From Aquimonas sp046318115 (GTDB taxonomy: Bacteria; Pseudomonadota; Gammaproteobacteria; Xanthomonadales; Xanthomonadaceae), in contig JBKCVA010000091.1 in the NCBI GenBank assembly GCA_046318115.1, positions 1 through 62,656 of the forward strand: a stretch of DNA of 62,656 nucleotides. The letters run 5' to 3'. Of the stretch, positions 52,021 through 60,644 are shown piece after piece. Under the pieces are notes generated by a model. It was not told the DNA's origin. It saw only the letters and a program-made list of their open reading frames with translations, and did no database searches. The position numbers were made by a program, and so were the translations under genes. The stretch's first letter is position 1, and each line of letters opens with the position of its first letter.

Positions 52021-53916
52021 ATGACCTTCTTTCCTTTCCCTCGTTGCACCCTCGCGCTTGCGCTTGCGTCAAGCCTCCTTGGAACCGCAGCCATCGCGGC
52101 GCCATTGAGTGCGGACGCGCCGACGCGCTTGGCCAAGACGACGGAGGACAGCAAGGCGGCAACCGGCAGCGCCGGTCAGTTGCTGTGCGCACCGGGCGCC
52201 ACCAAAGTCGCGAAAGACGGTCTCGGCCTGTATGACACCGGCAGCGGGCTCACCTTGGCTCCGGTCAAAGCCGGGCAGCCCTGTGCGCTCCTGGCCACTG
52301 GCGCCGCCCTCAACGTTCAGTTTCTCGGCCAGGGTGCGTTGCTGCTGGCCGGCCCGGTGAACTACCGACTGAATCAGACCCCGAGGCGCGCCGAGATCGC
52401 ACTGGCCGAGCCCGCGCTCTGCGAAAGCTACTACACCGCGAACGATCGACTGAGCCTGCGCATCACCGATACGAACGGTGTGGTGCAGACACTGCCGGGA
52501 ATCCGGCGCATCGACTACACCCCCAATACAGCGCGCTTCGTGCCGGACGCCGTGCTTGGTGCCTTCGGGGCAACGCTGCAGTGCCATGCGTTCCCGTTCA
52601 CCAGTCTGATCGCCAATCCGCCCACGGTGCCCGTGCCGCCACCGGTCAATCCCGATCTCCTGTTCGCGTCCGGGTTCGACGACTCGGCCAGCGTCGCGCT
52701 TGAACTGCTCACCGGCGATGGCGCCAACGTGATCCGCGAGTTGGACGTCACCCGCGACCAGAGCTTCGCGTACCGCATCCGGATCACCAATACCGGGGCG
52801 GTTCCCGCGACGGGCGTGCGTGTGCGCGAGTTTGTACCGCTGCCTGCGACCACGCCTTTGCTGACGCCGGTGGTCTCGGCCGGCAGTTGGACTTGCTCGA
52901 CCGCGGTCGGCGCCTGCAGCGGAGTTGCCTCGGGTACCGGTGTTCTCAATCAGGCGGGCATCACGCTGGCCGCCGGTGAATCGCGCACCTATGTGCTCAA
53001 CCGCACGGTGACCTCGGGCGCACCCCCGCAGCGCACCTTGCTCGCTGCAGCGGTCTTCTTCGACCCGGAGGATGCGGTCGGCGCGGGCGATCGTTTGGCC
53101 ACCGACAACAGTGCCCCGCTGGTGCTGGAGCTGGTTCCGAACCAGGGCCCCGAGATCGCCTGCGCAGGGCTCACCAGCCCGGTGAATCTGCTCGAGAATC
53201 CGGCTCCGGTGGAGTACACCTGCACGCTGAGCGATCCGGAGGGCGATGCCATCACAGGGTTCGCCGTGCAGAGCAATTCCAATACGACGCTGCTGCCCAG
53301 TGCCGGGATGCTCACGGTAGGAGCGGCGCCCAACACGTGGACGCTGCGCTTTGCGCCCGCCGCGAACCAGCTCGGCGCATCCACCGTGGTGCTGCGGTCC
53401 ACCGACAGCCGCTCCGGGACCCGAGACCTGACCGTGGTGGTCAACGTTGCTGACGTGAATTCGCCGCCAAGCTTCGCGCTGTTCTCCGATGAGATCCGCA
53501 TGTCCCCCACAGGTGGCCTGCCGCGCGATGCCGCCGGGCTGCCTATCGACAGCCCGAACGTGGTTCGCGGAGCCAATTGTCCGAGTCAGGACGTCTGCAC
53601 CCTGACGTTCCCGGATTTCCTGACCAATCGTTCGGTCGGTGTGCAGCCCGAATCGCCCGCCCAGCAGCTGCAGGCGAGCATCAGCTGCTCTCCGCACTCG
53701 ACCGGAGTCAACCCGTTCGAAGTCGCGCCCAGCCTTTCGCCGTCTACCCCGCAGCCTGTCGCTCAGCCGTTTGCGTTGGCATTCACCTATCGCAAGTCGA
53801 ACTTCGACCCCGCCCCCAGCCCAGCCGTCGAAGTGCTCTGCACGATTACGCTGACCGACACCGGTTCGCCGGCGCTCAATGCCCAGCGCAGCCTGCGAAT
53901 CATCTTCAACAACTGA
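52021..53916 (+). CDS. Large secreted protein with DUF11-like and cadherin-like regions
   Basis: I do not recognise this 631-residue protein as a named family. A signal peptide (LALALASSLLGTAAIAA) directs export. Residues 50-200 are a Cys-containing domain without a known match. Around 225-325 is a DUF11-type beta repeat (AYRIRITNTGAVPATGVRV) as in surface proteins. Around 375-480 is a cadherin-like beta sandwich (CTLSDPEGDAITGF). The C-terminal 145 residues include four Cys. The architecture suggests an extracellular or surface structural protein. The ATG has ACGGAG upstream. It is monocistronic, with a terminator. Confidence 0.82.
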   Translation: MTFFPFPRCTLALALASSLLGTAAIAAPLSADAPTRLAKTTEDSKAATGSAGQLLCAPGATKVAKDGLGLYDTGSGLTLAPVKAGQPCALLATGAALNVQFLGQGALLLAGPVNYRLNQTPRRAEIALAEPALCESYYTANDRLSLRITDTNGVVQTLPGIRRIDYTPNTARFVPDAVLGAFGATLQCHAFPFTSLIANPPTVPVPPPVNPDLLFASGFDDSASVALELLTGDGANVIRELDVTRDQSFAYRIRITNTGAVPATGVRVREFVPLPATTPLLTPVVSAGSWTCSTAVGACSGVASGTGVLNQAGITLAAGESRTYVLNRTVTSGAPPQRTLLAAAVFFDPEDAVGAGDRLATDNSAPLVLELVPNQGPEIACAGLTSPVNLLENPAPVEYTCTLSDPEGDAITGFAVQSNSNTTLLPSAGMLTVGAAPNTWTLRFAPAANQLGASTVVLRSTDSRSGTRDLTVVVNVADVNSPPSFALFSDEIRMSPTGGLPRDAAGLPIDSPNVVRGANCPSQDVCTLTFPDFLTNRSVGVQPESPAQQLQASISCSPHSTGVNPFEVAPSLSPSTPQPVAQPFALAFTYRKSNFDPAPSPAVEVLCTITLTDTGSPALNAQRSLRIIFNN

Positions 53917-53941
53917 TCGGCGCCAGCCCTCGCGTCGTTCG

Positions 53942-53972
53942 AACGCCGGAGCTTGCTCCGGCGTTTGCTTTT
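53942..53972 (+). terminator. rho-independent terminator before relA
   Basis: AACGCCGGAG (53942-53951) and CTCCGGCGTT (53956-53965) are separated by a CTTG loop and followed by TGCTTTT. It lies 25 bases after the preceding stop codon and ends 18 bases before relA. Confidence 0.82.
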
Positions 53973-53989
53973 GAAGTCCACTGTCGCGC

Positions 53990-56116
53990 ATGAGCAAGCC
54001 CGCCCCTTCCAGCCCGGCCGAATGGCTGCGCCTGCGTGCGCCCCAGAGTCCCGCGCTGCCGGCCGAGGTGGCCGCATGGGTCGAGGCGACCGGCGTTGTC
54101 GCCTACGAGCGAGGTGTGGTGACCGACAGCCTGGGGCTCCTGGATCGCCTGGGCGCGGATGCCGACACCCTTCAGGCCGCGTTGCTCTACGCCGCGGGGC
54201 CGGAACTGGAGGCCAGGCCGCCGTGGCCGCTGTCGGCCTCGGTGCGCACCCTGCTGGAGGGCCTGCATGAGGCCGAGAAGGTCTGGGCGCTGTGGGGCGA
54301 GCGCGGCGCGCGCAGCAGCGCCGAGGGTTTGCGCCGCCTGCTGCTGGCGATCATTCGCGATCTGCGGGTCGTGCTGATCCTGCTGGCACGGCAGCTGGCC
54401 AAGATGCGCGCCGCGAATGAACTGGAGGAAGAGGCGCGGCGCAAGCTGGCCCAGTTGAGCGCCGATATCCACGCGCCGCTGGCCAACCGCTTGGGCATCT
54501 GGCAGCTCAAGTGGGAGTTGGAAGACCTCGCCTTTCGCTACTTGCAGCCCGACACCTACCGGCGCATCGCCAAACTGCTCGATGAGAAGCGCGGCGACCG
54601 CGAGCGCTTCATCGAGGACGCCAAGGCGCGTCTGCGCTCGGCGCTGGCCGAGGCCGGCATCCGCGCCGAAGTCGCCGGCCGGCCCAAGCACATCTACAGC
54701 ATCTGGAAGAAGATGCAGCGCAAGGACGTGCCGTTTTCGGATCTCTACGACATCCGTGCGGTGCGCGTGCTGGTGGACGACCTGACCGCCTGCTACGCGG
54801 CGCTGGGCGTCGCTCACAGCCTGTGGACGCCGATCGCCTCCGAGTTCGACGACTACATTGCCAACCCCAAGGGCAACAACTACCGCAGCCTGCACACGGC
54901 CGTGGTCGGGCCCGAGGGCAAGACGCTGGAGATCCAGATCCGCACCCACGAGATGCACCAGCATGCCGAGCTGGGTGTTGCCGCGCACTGGCGCTACAAG
55001 GAGGGCGGCGGCAGCGACGCCGAGTTCGAGCGCAAGATCGCGTGGATGCGCCAGCTGCTGGAAGGCAAGGAGGGCGAGGAGGACACGGCGTTGCTCGCCG
55101 GGCTGTCGACTGAACTGATCGAAGACCGCGTCTACCTGCTGACGCCGCAGGGGCAGGTCATCGATCTGCCGCGCGGTGGCACCGTGCTCGACTTCGCCTA
55201 TCACGTGCACACCGAGGTCGGGCATCGCTGCCGCGGCGCCAAGGTCAATGGCCGCATCGTGCCGCTGACCTATGCGCCGCGCTCCGGCGACCGCGTCGAG
55301 ATCCTCACCGGCAAGGTGTCCGAGCCGCGCCGCGACTGGCTGCTGCAGGGCGCGGGCTATCTGATTTCCGGCCGCGCCCGCGACAAGGTGCGAGCGTGGT
55401 TCCACAAGCTCGACCAGGCTCGCAACCTGCAGGAAGGCCGCGAGGTGCTGGACAAAGAGTTGAAGCGGCTGGCTTTGCACCAGCTCGATCTCAACCTGGT
55501 GCTGGCGAAGTTCCGCCTGCCGCGCGTCGAGGATCTTTATTTCGCGGTCGCGCTGGGTGACCTGAGCCCCAGCCAGGTCGCGCGCGCCCTGCACGAAGTC
55601 ACCAGTCCCAAGCAGGAGCCGGAAGCGCCAAAGCCGCTGATCTCGGCGGCCAAGCCGCCGAAGCCCGATCGCGGCCTCACCATCGAGGGCGTGGGCAATC
55701 TGCTGACACAGCTGGCGCGTTGCTGCCAGCCTGTGGCGGGCGATCCTATCGTCGGCTTTCTGACCCGCGGGCGTGGCGTCAGCATCCATCGCGAGGATTG
55801 CCCCTCCATGCAGCACCTGGCCGCGCGCCATCCCGAGCGCGTGCTCCCGGTCGAGTGGGGCCGTCGCGGCGGCCAGAGCTACCAGGTCGACGTGCTGGTG
55901 CGCGCCATCGACCGCAAATGGCTGCTCAAGGACCTCACCAATGTGATCGGTGTGGCCAATGCCTATGTCCTTGGGGTCAACAGCCGCATGGACCCGGAGA
56001 CCTCCAAGGCGGAGCTGCGCTTTTCCCTGCGTGTCAATGACTTCCAGCAGTTGGGTGAGTTGCTCGGCAAGCTCGCGGCCGTGCCCGGTGTGAGCGAGGT
56101 TCGGCGTACGCCTTGA
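53990..56116 (+). CDS. relA: (p)ppGpp synthetase RelA
   Basis: This 708-residue stringent response enzyme makes (p)ppGpp on starved ribosomes. The N-terminal hydrolase-like domain has lost the HD residues (region LLYAAGPELEARPPW), so it should only synthesise. The synthetase domain has RPKHIYSIWKKMQRK, DLYDIRAVRVLV and SEFDDYIANPKGNNYRSLHT, with the acidic ExDD form typical of RelA rather than SpoT. TGS (DRVYLLTPQGQVIDLPRGG), a zinc-finger-type domain (ARCCQPVAGDPIVGFLTRGR) and a C-terminal ACT domain follow. A few bases separate it from a terminator upstream, so its promoter may lie in the preceding gene or overlap the hairpin. Confidence 0.96.
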   Translation: MSKPAPSSPAEWLRLRAPQSPALPAEVAAWVEATGVVAYERGVVTDSLGLLDRLGADADTLQAALLYAAGPELEARPPWPLSASVRTLLEGLHEAEKVWALWGERGARSSAEGLRRLLLAIIRDLRVVLILLARQLAKMRAANELEEEARRKLAQLSADIHAPLANRLGIWQLKWELEDLAFRYLQPDTYRRIAKLLDEKRGDRERFIEDAKARLRSALAEAGIRAEVAGRPKHIYSIWKKMQRKDVPFSDLYDIRAVRVLVDDLTACYAALGVAHSLWTPIASEFDDYIANPKGNNYRSLHTAVVGPEGKTLEIQIRTHEMHQHAELGVAAHWRYKEGGGSDAEFERKIAWMRQLLEGKEGEEDTALLAGLSTELIEDRVYLLTPQGQVIDLPRGGTVLDFAYHVHTEVGHRCRGAKVNGRIVPLTYAPRSGDRVEILTGKVSEPRRDWLLQGAGYLISGRARDKVRAWFHKLDQARNLQEGREVLDKELKRLALHQLDLNLVLAKFRLPRVEDLYFAVALGDLSPSQVARALHEVTSPKQEPEAPKPLISAAKPPKPDRGLTIEGVGNLLTQLARCCQPVAGDPIVGFLTRGRGVSIHREDCPSMQHLAARHPERVLPVEWGRRGGQSYQVDVLVRAIDRKWLLKDLTNVIGVANAYVLGVNSRMDPETSKAELRFSLRVNDFQQLGELLGKLAAVPGVSEVRRTP

Positions 56117-56150
56117 GCCCGGCTGCCACGGCGGCGGCGATTCGCAGACA

Positions 56151-56840
56151 ATGGCGGCGATGCCTGCGCTGCCCGCTGCCTCTGCGACGCCCTCGCTCGA
56201 CTGGTTCGCCAGCGCGGCTGGCGCGCGCCTGCTGGCCTGCGAGGCGCCGGGCCTGCAGGAGTTCGGCGGCCGCTGTGTGGGCGGTCGCGCGTTGCTGCTG
56301 TGCGGCAGCCGCGCCAGCGGATTCGCACTGGGCCTCGAGGGCCCGAGGGCGGCGGTCTCGCTGGGCTTCGAGGCGCGCAGCGGTGCGCTCGCCGGGGCCT
56401 TGCGCGCGGACATCGACGGCCTGCCTTTCTGCCGCGAGAGCTTCGGGCTGATCCTCGGTTGGCACCTGCCATCGCAAGCGGCCTTCGAGCACTTCGACTT
56501 TGCCGAGGCGGCAGAACTGCTGCAGCCCGAAGGTGAGCTGGTGCTGGTGGGCCTGAACGGGCTGTCGGCCTGGCGCCTTCACTGGCAGCGCTACGGTCTG
56601 CGGCCGCTGCCGGTGAACGGTGTGCGGCTGCGCGCGCAGGCCGCTGGCTTCGAGTTGCGCGCGGTGCGTGGTCTCGGCCCGCGCTGGCCTTGGGCCTTGG
56701 GTGCCGAACCCGGCCCGGCGGTGCTGCAGTCGACCACCCTCTGCGCCAGCCTAGTGCTGCAGTTCAAGCGCCGCCGCCACGGCATGACCCCGCTGCCCGC
56801 GCGCCGTGCGCTGGCGGCCGCACGACTGGGAGCCCCATGA
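56151..56840 (+). CDS. Methyltransferase-like protein upstream of rnhA
   Basis: This 229-residue protein corresponds in position to the SAM-dependent methyltransferase that often precedes rnhA in gammaproteobacteria. Family features remain in LPFCRESFGLILGWHLPSQ (motif IV-like) and ELLQPEGELVLVGLNGLSAWRLH. The glycine-rich SAM loop near the N-terminus (expected GxGxG) is not evident, so activity is uncertain. The stop codon overlaps the rnhA start (ATGA). It begins 35 bases after relA and could belong to the same transcript. Confidence 0.78.
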   Translation: MAAMPALPAASATPSLDWFASAAGARLLACEAPGLQEFGGRCVGGRALLLCGSRASGFALGLEGPRAAVSLGFEARSGALAGALRADIDGLPFCRESFGLILGWHLPSQAAFEHFDFAEAAELLQPEGELVLVGLNGLSAWRLHWQRYGLRPLPVNGVRLRAQAAGFELRAVRGLGPRWPWALGAEPGPAVLQSTTLCASLVLQFKRRRHGMTPLPARRALAAARLGAP

Positions 56841-57283
56841 AAGAGGTTGAGATCTACACCGACGGCGCCTGCCTTGGAAACCCCGGCCCTGGCGGCTGGG
56901 GCGCCCTGCTGCGTCACGGCGAGCACGAGAAGGAGCTGGCCGGCGGCGAGCCCGACACCACCAACAACCGCATGGAGCTCTTGGCCGCGATTCGCGCGCT
57001 TGAGGCATTGCGCGAGCCCTGCCGGGTGGTGCTGCACACCGACTCGCAGTACGTGCAGAAAGGCATCAGCGAGTGGATCGGCGGCTGGCAGCGGCGCGGC
57101 TGGAAGACCGCCGACGGCAAGCCGGTGAAGAACGATGATCTCTGGCGCGCCCTGCTGGCCGCGCAGAAGTCGCACAAAGTCGACTGGCGCTGGGTGCGCG
57201 GGCACTCGGGCCACGTCGAGAACGAGCGCGTCGACCAGTTGGCCCGCGAGGCCGCGCAGCGCATCAAGGAGAAGGCCGCATGA
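56837..57283 (+). CDS. rnhA: Ribonuclease HI
   Basis: This 148-residue endonuclease degrades RNA in RNA-DNA hybrids. Catalytic residues are D9 (EIYTDGACLGNPG), E47 (NNRMELLAAI), D69 (LHTDSQYV) and the late Asp in RGHSGHVENERVDQLAREA. Length and N-terminus match E. coli RNase HI. It overlaps the gene before it and dnaQ after it by four bases each, so the operon is translationally coupled. Confidence 0.97.
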   Translation: MKEVEIYTDGACLGNPGPGGWGALLRHGEHEKELAGGEPDTTNNRMELLAAIRALEALREPCRVVLHTDSQYVQKGISEWIGGWQRRGWKTADGKPVKNDDLWRALLAAQKSHKVDWRWVRGHSGHVENERVDQLAREAAQRIKEKAA

Positions 57284-57987
57284 GGCAGGTCGTACTCGAC
57301 ACCGAAACCACCGGCATGCCGGTCGAGCGCGGCCACCGCATCATCGAGATCGGCGCGGTCGAAATCATCAACCGCCGTCTGACGGGCCGCACTTTCCATC
57401 ACTACATCCACCCTGAGCGCGAGATCGACGAGGGCGCACAGGCGGTCCACGGCATCAGCCTGGAGTTCCTCGAAGGCAAGCCGCGCTTCGCTGGCATCGC
57501 CGACGAGCTGATCGAATTCCTGCGCGGCGCCGAGCTGATCGCCCACAACGCCGCCTTCGACGTGGGCTTTCTGAACGCCGAGCTGGCGCGCCTGCCGAAC
57601 GCCCCCGGCGTGCGTGACCTCGCCATCGTCACCGACACCCTCGCGATGGCGCGCGAGCGCTACCCCGGCCAGCGCAACAGCCTGGATGCGCTGTGCAAGC
57701 GCCTCGGGGTGGACAACGGCCACCGCAACCTGCACGGCGCGCTGCTCGACGCCGAGCTGCTGGCTGATGTCTATCTCGCGATGACCTCGGGCCAGACCGA
57801 TCTGGGCCTGGCGGTTGTCGCCGAGAGCGCCGCCGCGGCCAGCGCGCGCAGGGTCAGCTTCGATCCGGGCCAGCTGCGCGTGGTCGCCGCCAGCGAGGAC
57901 GATCTGCAGACGCACCGCGCCTGGATCGACAAGCTGAAGGGCGCCAGCGGCGGGCGCAGCCTGTGGCCGGAGGCCGCTGAGGCGTGA
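57280..57987 (+). CDS. dnaQ: DNA polymerase III epsilon subunit (3'-5' proofreading exonuclease)
   Basis: This 235-residue DEDDh exonuclease proofreads during replication. Motif I is VLDTETTGMP (D7, E9), motif II HNAAFDVGFLN, and motif III GHRNLHGALLDAELLADVY with His and Asp. The C-terminal tail after about residue 185 should bind the polymerase alpha subunit. rnhA-dnaQ adjacency is conserved in gammaproteobacteria, though there the genes are often divergent. Here they are codirectional and overlap by four bases. Its last bases overlap the kinase gene. Confidence 0.95.
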   Translation: MRQVVLDTETTGMPVERGHRIIEIGAVEIINRRLTGRTFHHYIHPEREIDEGAQAVHGISLEFLEGKPRFAGIADELIEFLRGAELIAHNAAFDVGFLNAELARLPNAPGVRDLAIVTDTLAMARERYPGQRNSLDALCKRLGVDNGHRNLHGALLDAELLADVYLAMTSGQTDLGLAVVAESAAAASARRVSFDPGQLRVVAASEDDLQTHRAWIDKLKGASGGRSLWPEAAEA

Positions 57988-59009
57988 GCCGCGAGCTGCC
58001 CCGCCTGCCGGCCGACACTCCGCGCGAGGTGGCGGGCTTCCGCATCCAGCGTCTTCTGGGCGGTGGCAGCAGCGCGCGGGTCTATCTGGCCGAACACCCC
58101 CTGCGCCATCGGCCGGTGGCGGTGAAGTTGATACGCGCCGATCTCGAAGCCGACGAGGATGGGCTGGAGGAACTGCTGGCGGCGGTGCAGCGCGCCCGCG
58201 GGCTGCGCCATCCGCACCTGGAGCGGGTCATCGAAGTGCAGCGCGGCGCCGAGGGCGTGCAGATCGTCAGCGAGTACCTGCCGGGCGGCAGCCTGCGCCA
58301 GCGTCTGGAGAAGGCCGGCTCGCTGCCCGCCCTGCAGGCCCTGGTGATCCTGAAACAGGTGCTGTCGGCGCTGTCGGCCCTGCACCAGCGCGGCCTGGTG
58401 CATCGCGACGTGAAGCCCGGCAACGTGCTGTTCGATGCCGAAGGGCGCGCGGTGCTGGTGGATTTCGGCTTGCTGCAGCCGATCCGCGCTGCGGAGACGC
58501 CGGGACCTGCCGACAGCGTGCTTGCGCCGGCGCTGGGCGCGGGCTCCTCGCGCGCCGGGCAGATCGCCGGCACCGCGGCCTATATGGCGCCAGAGCAGGC
58601 GCGCGGCGAGTCCGTCGACGCGCGTGCCGACCTCTACAGCCTCGGGGTGATGGCCTTCGAACTGTTGAGTGGGCGTCTGCCCTACCGCAGCGAGGATCCG
58701 CTGACCTTGGCCGAGTTGCACGAGCGTGCGCCGCTGCCGGAACTGCCGCGCGCGGTCGACTGGCTGCAGCCGCTGGTCGACGCGCTGCTGGCCAAGCGCC
58801 CCGAGGACCGTCTCGACTCCGCACAGGCGGTGCTGCAGGTCATCGAAACCCTGGTGCTGGCCGAGCCCGCAGCGGCTGACATTGCGCCGCGGACGACCTC
58901 GCGTCTGCTACGCGCGCCCCGTCCCCCACGCGCCTGGCGTGGCCGGGGGCTTGCGATGCTCGTTATGGCGCTGATCCTTGCCGCCGCCTGGCTGCTGATT
59001 CCTCGATAG
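57984..59009 (+). CDS. Hanks-type Ser/Thr protein kinase with C-terminal membrane anchor
   Basis: This 341-residue kinase begins with GTG overlapping the dnaQ stop (GTGA). Catalytic elements are the Gly loop LLGGGSSARVYLAE, K48 (VAVKLI), HRDVKPGNV (H140-R141-D142), DFG (D160, VDFGLLQP) and GTAAYMAPEQARGE. All are present, so it should be active. One transmembrane helix lies at the very end (LAMLVMALILAAAWLLIP), which places the kinase in the cytoplasm on a tail anchor with no extracytoplasmic sensor. Its overlap with the rnhA-dnaQ operon is unusual. Substrates are unknown. Confidence 0.92.
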   Translation: MSRELPRLPADTPREVAGFRIQRLLGGGSSARVYLAEHPLRHRPVAVKLIRADLEADEDGLEELLAAVQRARGLRHPHLERVIEVQRGAEGVQIVSEYLPGGSLRQRLEKAGSLPALQALVILKQVLSALSALHQRGLVHRDVKPGNVLFDAEGRAVLVDFGLLQPIRAAETPGPADSVLAPALGAGSSRAGQIAGTAAYMAPEQARGESVDARADLYSLGVMAFELLSGRLPYRSEDPLTLAELHERAPLPELPRAVDWLQPLVDALLAKRPEDRLDSAQAVLQVIETLVLAEPAAADIAPRTTSRLLRAPRPPRAWRGRGLAMLVMALILAAAWLLIPR

Positions 59010-59422
59010 CCCGGGCGAGAACGGGGGGGGCATGCGCGTGCGCCGGCAACCCGCCGCCCATGCGCGAAGGGGAGGGCGAGCGGAACGCATCGATGCTCGA
59101 ACGCGTGCCCGGCGCGGCCCTGTCTAGCGATCGACGGATCGACAGGCAGCCCGGGCTCCAAGCATGTCGCTCGCGAGCCGCCTTCGCATCGGGCTGCTGG
59201 CCGTCCGAATTGGGGGGGGCAAACGAGCGGAGGATCCTGGCGACTCTCTGGAAGCGACCACTGAGCACGCGGTGCACCCCACCCCGAGTTCGGGGGCTCA
59301 ACCCAGTTCCAGCCTGATCGCGACCCCCATGATCCCGGCGCCGCGGGCTTCAGCAGCGCGTCGTGCAGGCCTCAGGCCGCGTGATGTTCCACATCCAAAA
59401 GGGGGGACGTGCAGATGAAGGC
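59010..59422. other. Gene-poor stretch with G homopolymers
   Basis: I see no supported gene in these 413 bases. They contain two runs of eight G (59023-59030 and 59212-59219) and one of six (59401-59406). Such runs are rare elsewhere in the window. They could be slippage-prone, but no reading frame crosses them. No terminator for the kinase operon is evident. Confidence 0.55.
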
Positions 59423-59749
59423 TCAGGTGCGCGGCGGCGCCCAGAATCGCCCTGCGCGAACCACTCTGCAGTGGTAGCAACCGCTGCGTTCGCCGTCGAT
59501 GTTGTACCACTCGTGTGCGCCCCCCGCGGCTTCGCAGTCCTCTCCTTTGGCTGCAAGGCCCAGGTCGATCAGGAACCACGGCAGGTAGGTGCGTAGCGCA
59601 GTTCGCCACCGGTAAGGCGATGGCTTGGAGCGTGAGTTCATGGATCGCTGCGGCTTGTTGGAGGGGGAGTGCTTGGACAGTGCTCGCTTGGAGATGGGAT
59701 CGAGCGTAGCGCATCCGCTCAGCAGCAACCCGCAAGGGCATGACCACAA
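59423..59749 (-). CDS. Putative small lipoprotein, start uncertain
   Basis: This is about 108 residues if it begins at the TTG at 59749. A short hydrophobic stretch leads to LLLSGC, a good lipobox. The mature part ends in a region that looks genuinely conserved-type (FLIDLGLAAKGEDCEAAGG, then HEWYNIDGERSGCYHCRV), with Cys-x2-Cys. The signal lacks a basic start with TTG. An ATG 18 bases upstream is in another frame, and a one-base shift in the adjoining GC-rich run would join it to give a normal lipoprotein signal. This may be a frameshift or a sequencing error. Function is unknown. Confidence 0.5.
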   Translation of the reverse strand: MWSCPCGLLLSGCATLDPISKRALSKHSPSNKPQRSMNSRSKPSPYRWRTALRTYLPWFLIDLGLAAKGEDCEAAGGAHEWYNIDGERSGCYHCRVVRAGRFWAPPRT

Positions 59750-59939
59750 GCCCGCCCGGGAAGCGCATGCCGCAACGCGTACGGATCGCAGCCCGGGTCC
59801 GGGATCGCGTCGCCCTCTCCGAGAGTACCGAGCTCGAAGCCTTCTTCCAGAGACCCCGCAGGACCCGGCGAAAGGCGGAGGACGCTTGCCGACCGCTCCA
59901 GATTCCTTTCCACTTGCTTGGGGGCTTCCGGAGCGGCCG

Positions 59940-60644
59940 GTGATCGATGCCTCTCGGTTCCCCTCAGCGCTCATGCTTTTCGGCGGCTTCGCCGCACTCG
60001 CAATGAATCCATGCCTCTCTCGCGCCGAGTTCTGGCTCCTCAGCCGCCTTGCCGTGGTCGCCCAGCCGCTGCGTGCGCTCGGACTGCCGGAGGGGCCGCC
60101 CTGGGAGCGCGCCACGCTCGACACTGCTTTCAACTGCCGTGGACATGGTTTGGCGCCGGACGCGTTCGCGCGTTGTGTGCACGGCGCCGTGCGCAAGGGA
60201 TGGATACAGCTTTCGCGCGATGGCGAGACGCTCGATCGCCTGCCTTCGCTGTCCACGATGTGTTCGCTGCTCAGCGAGCCGGGGGTGTTCGCGGAAGGTG
60301 CTCGCGCCGTTCTGACCGCGACCGGTGGCGACGTGTGGGAGGCCTTCGCCCGCCCCGAGTGGGGGCGCTATATCGATGACTGTCTGACCTTGGAAGCAGG
60401 CACCGGCGCCGAACTCCGGGAGGTCACCACCCTCGACCGCGCCTGGCTGTGCCGCTACCAGGACGCCGTGCGCGCCGAGCAGAGCGTTGACTGTGAGAGC
60501 GTCTTGGAAATCGTCGATTGGCGGATGACGTACTGGAAGCCTCCAGTCGCCGCGCATCGGTGGACCTTCAGAGCACAGGGTCGGCGTCGCCCCATCGAGC
60601 AGTCGTCCAGCTATCTGCAGTCGCTTTGGTGCGAGTGGAGGTAG
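59940..60644 (+). CDS. Hypothetical protein, unrecognised
   Basis: I do not recognise this protein of about 234 residues. Candidate starts are GTG at 59940 (with GGAG just upstream), ATG at 59973 and ATG at 60003. The frame is open back to 59625, but the earlier part opposes the lipoprotein and looks non-coding. It has a mixed alpha/beta appearance, with helical segments (FWLLSRLAVVAQPLRALG), a Trp-rich C-terminal third (WEAFARPEWGRYIDD, DWRMTYWKPPVAAHRWTF), and no signal peptide or membrane segment. It has no operon partner. It may be a lineage-specific gene bordering the cassette array. Confidence 0.55.
   Translation: MIDASRFPSALMLFGGFAALAMNPCLSRAEFWLLSRLAVVAQPLRALGLPEGPPWERATLDTAFNCRGHGLAPDAFARCVHGAVRKGWIQLSRDGETLDRLPSLSTMCSLLSEPGVFAEGARAVLTATGGDVWEAFARPEWGRYIDDCLTLEAGTGAELREVTTLDRAWLCRYQDAVRAEQSVDCESVLEIVDWRMTYWKPPVAAHRWTFRAQGRRRPIEQSSSYLQSLWCEWR

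Noticed and set aside
53906..56413. Long minus-strand open frame opposite relA
   Set aside because: relA is unambiguous on the plus strand, and the antisense translation has no recognisable domain.
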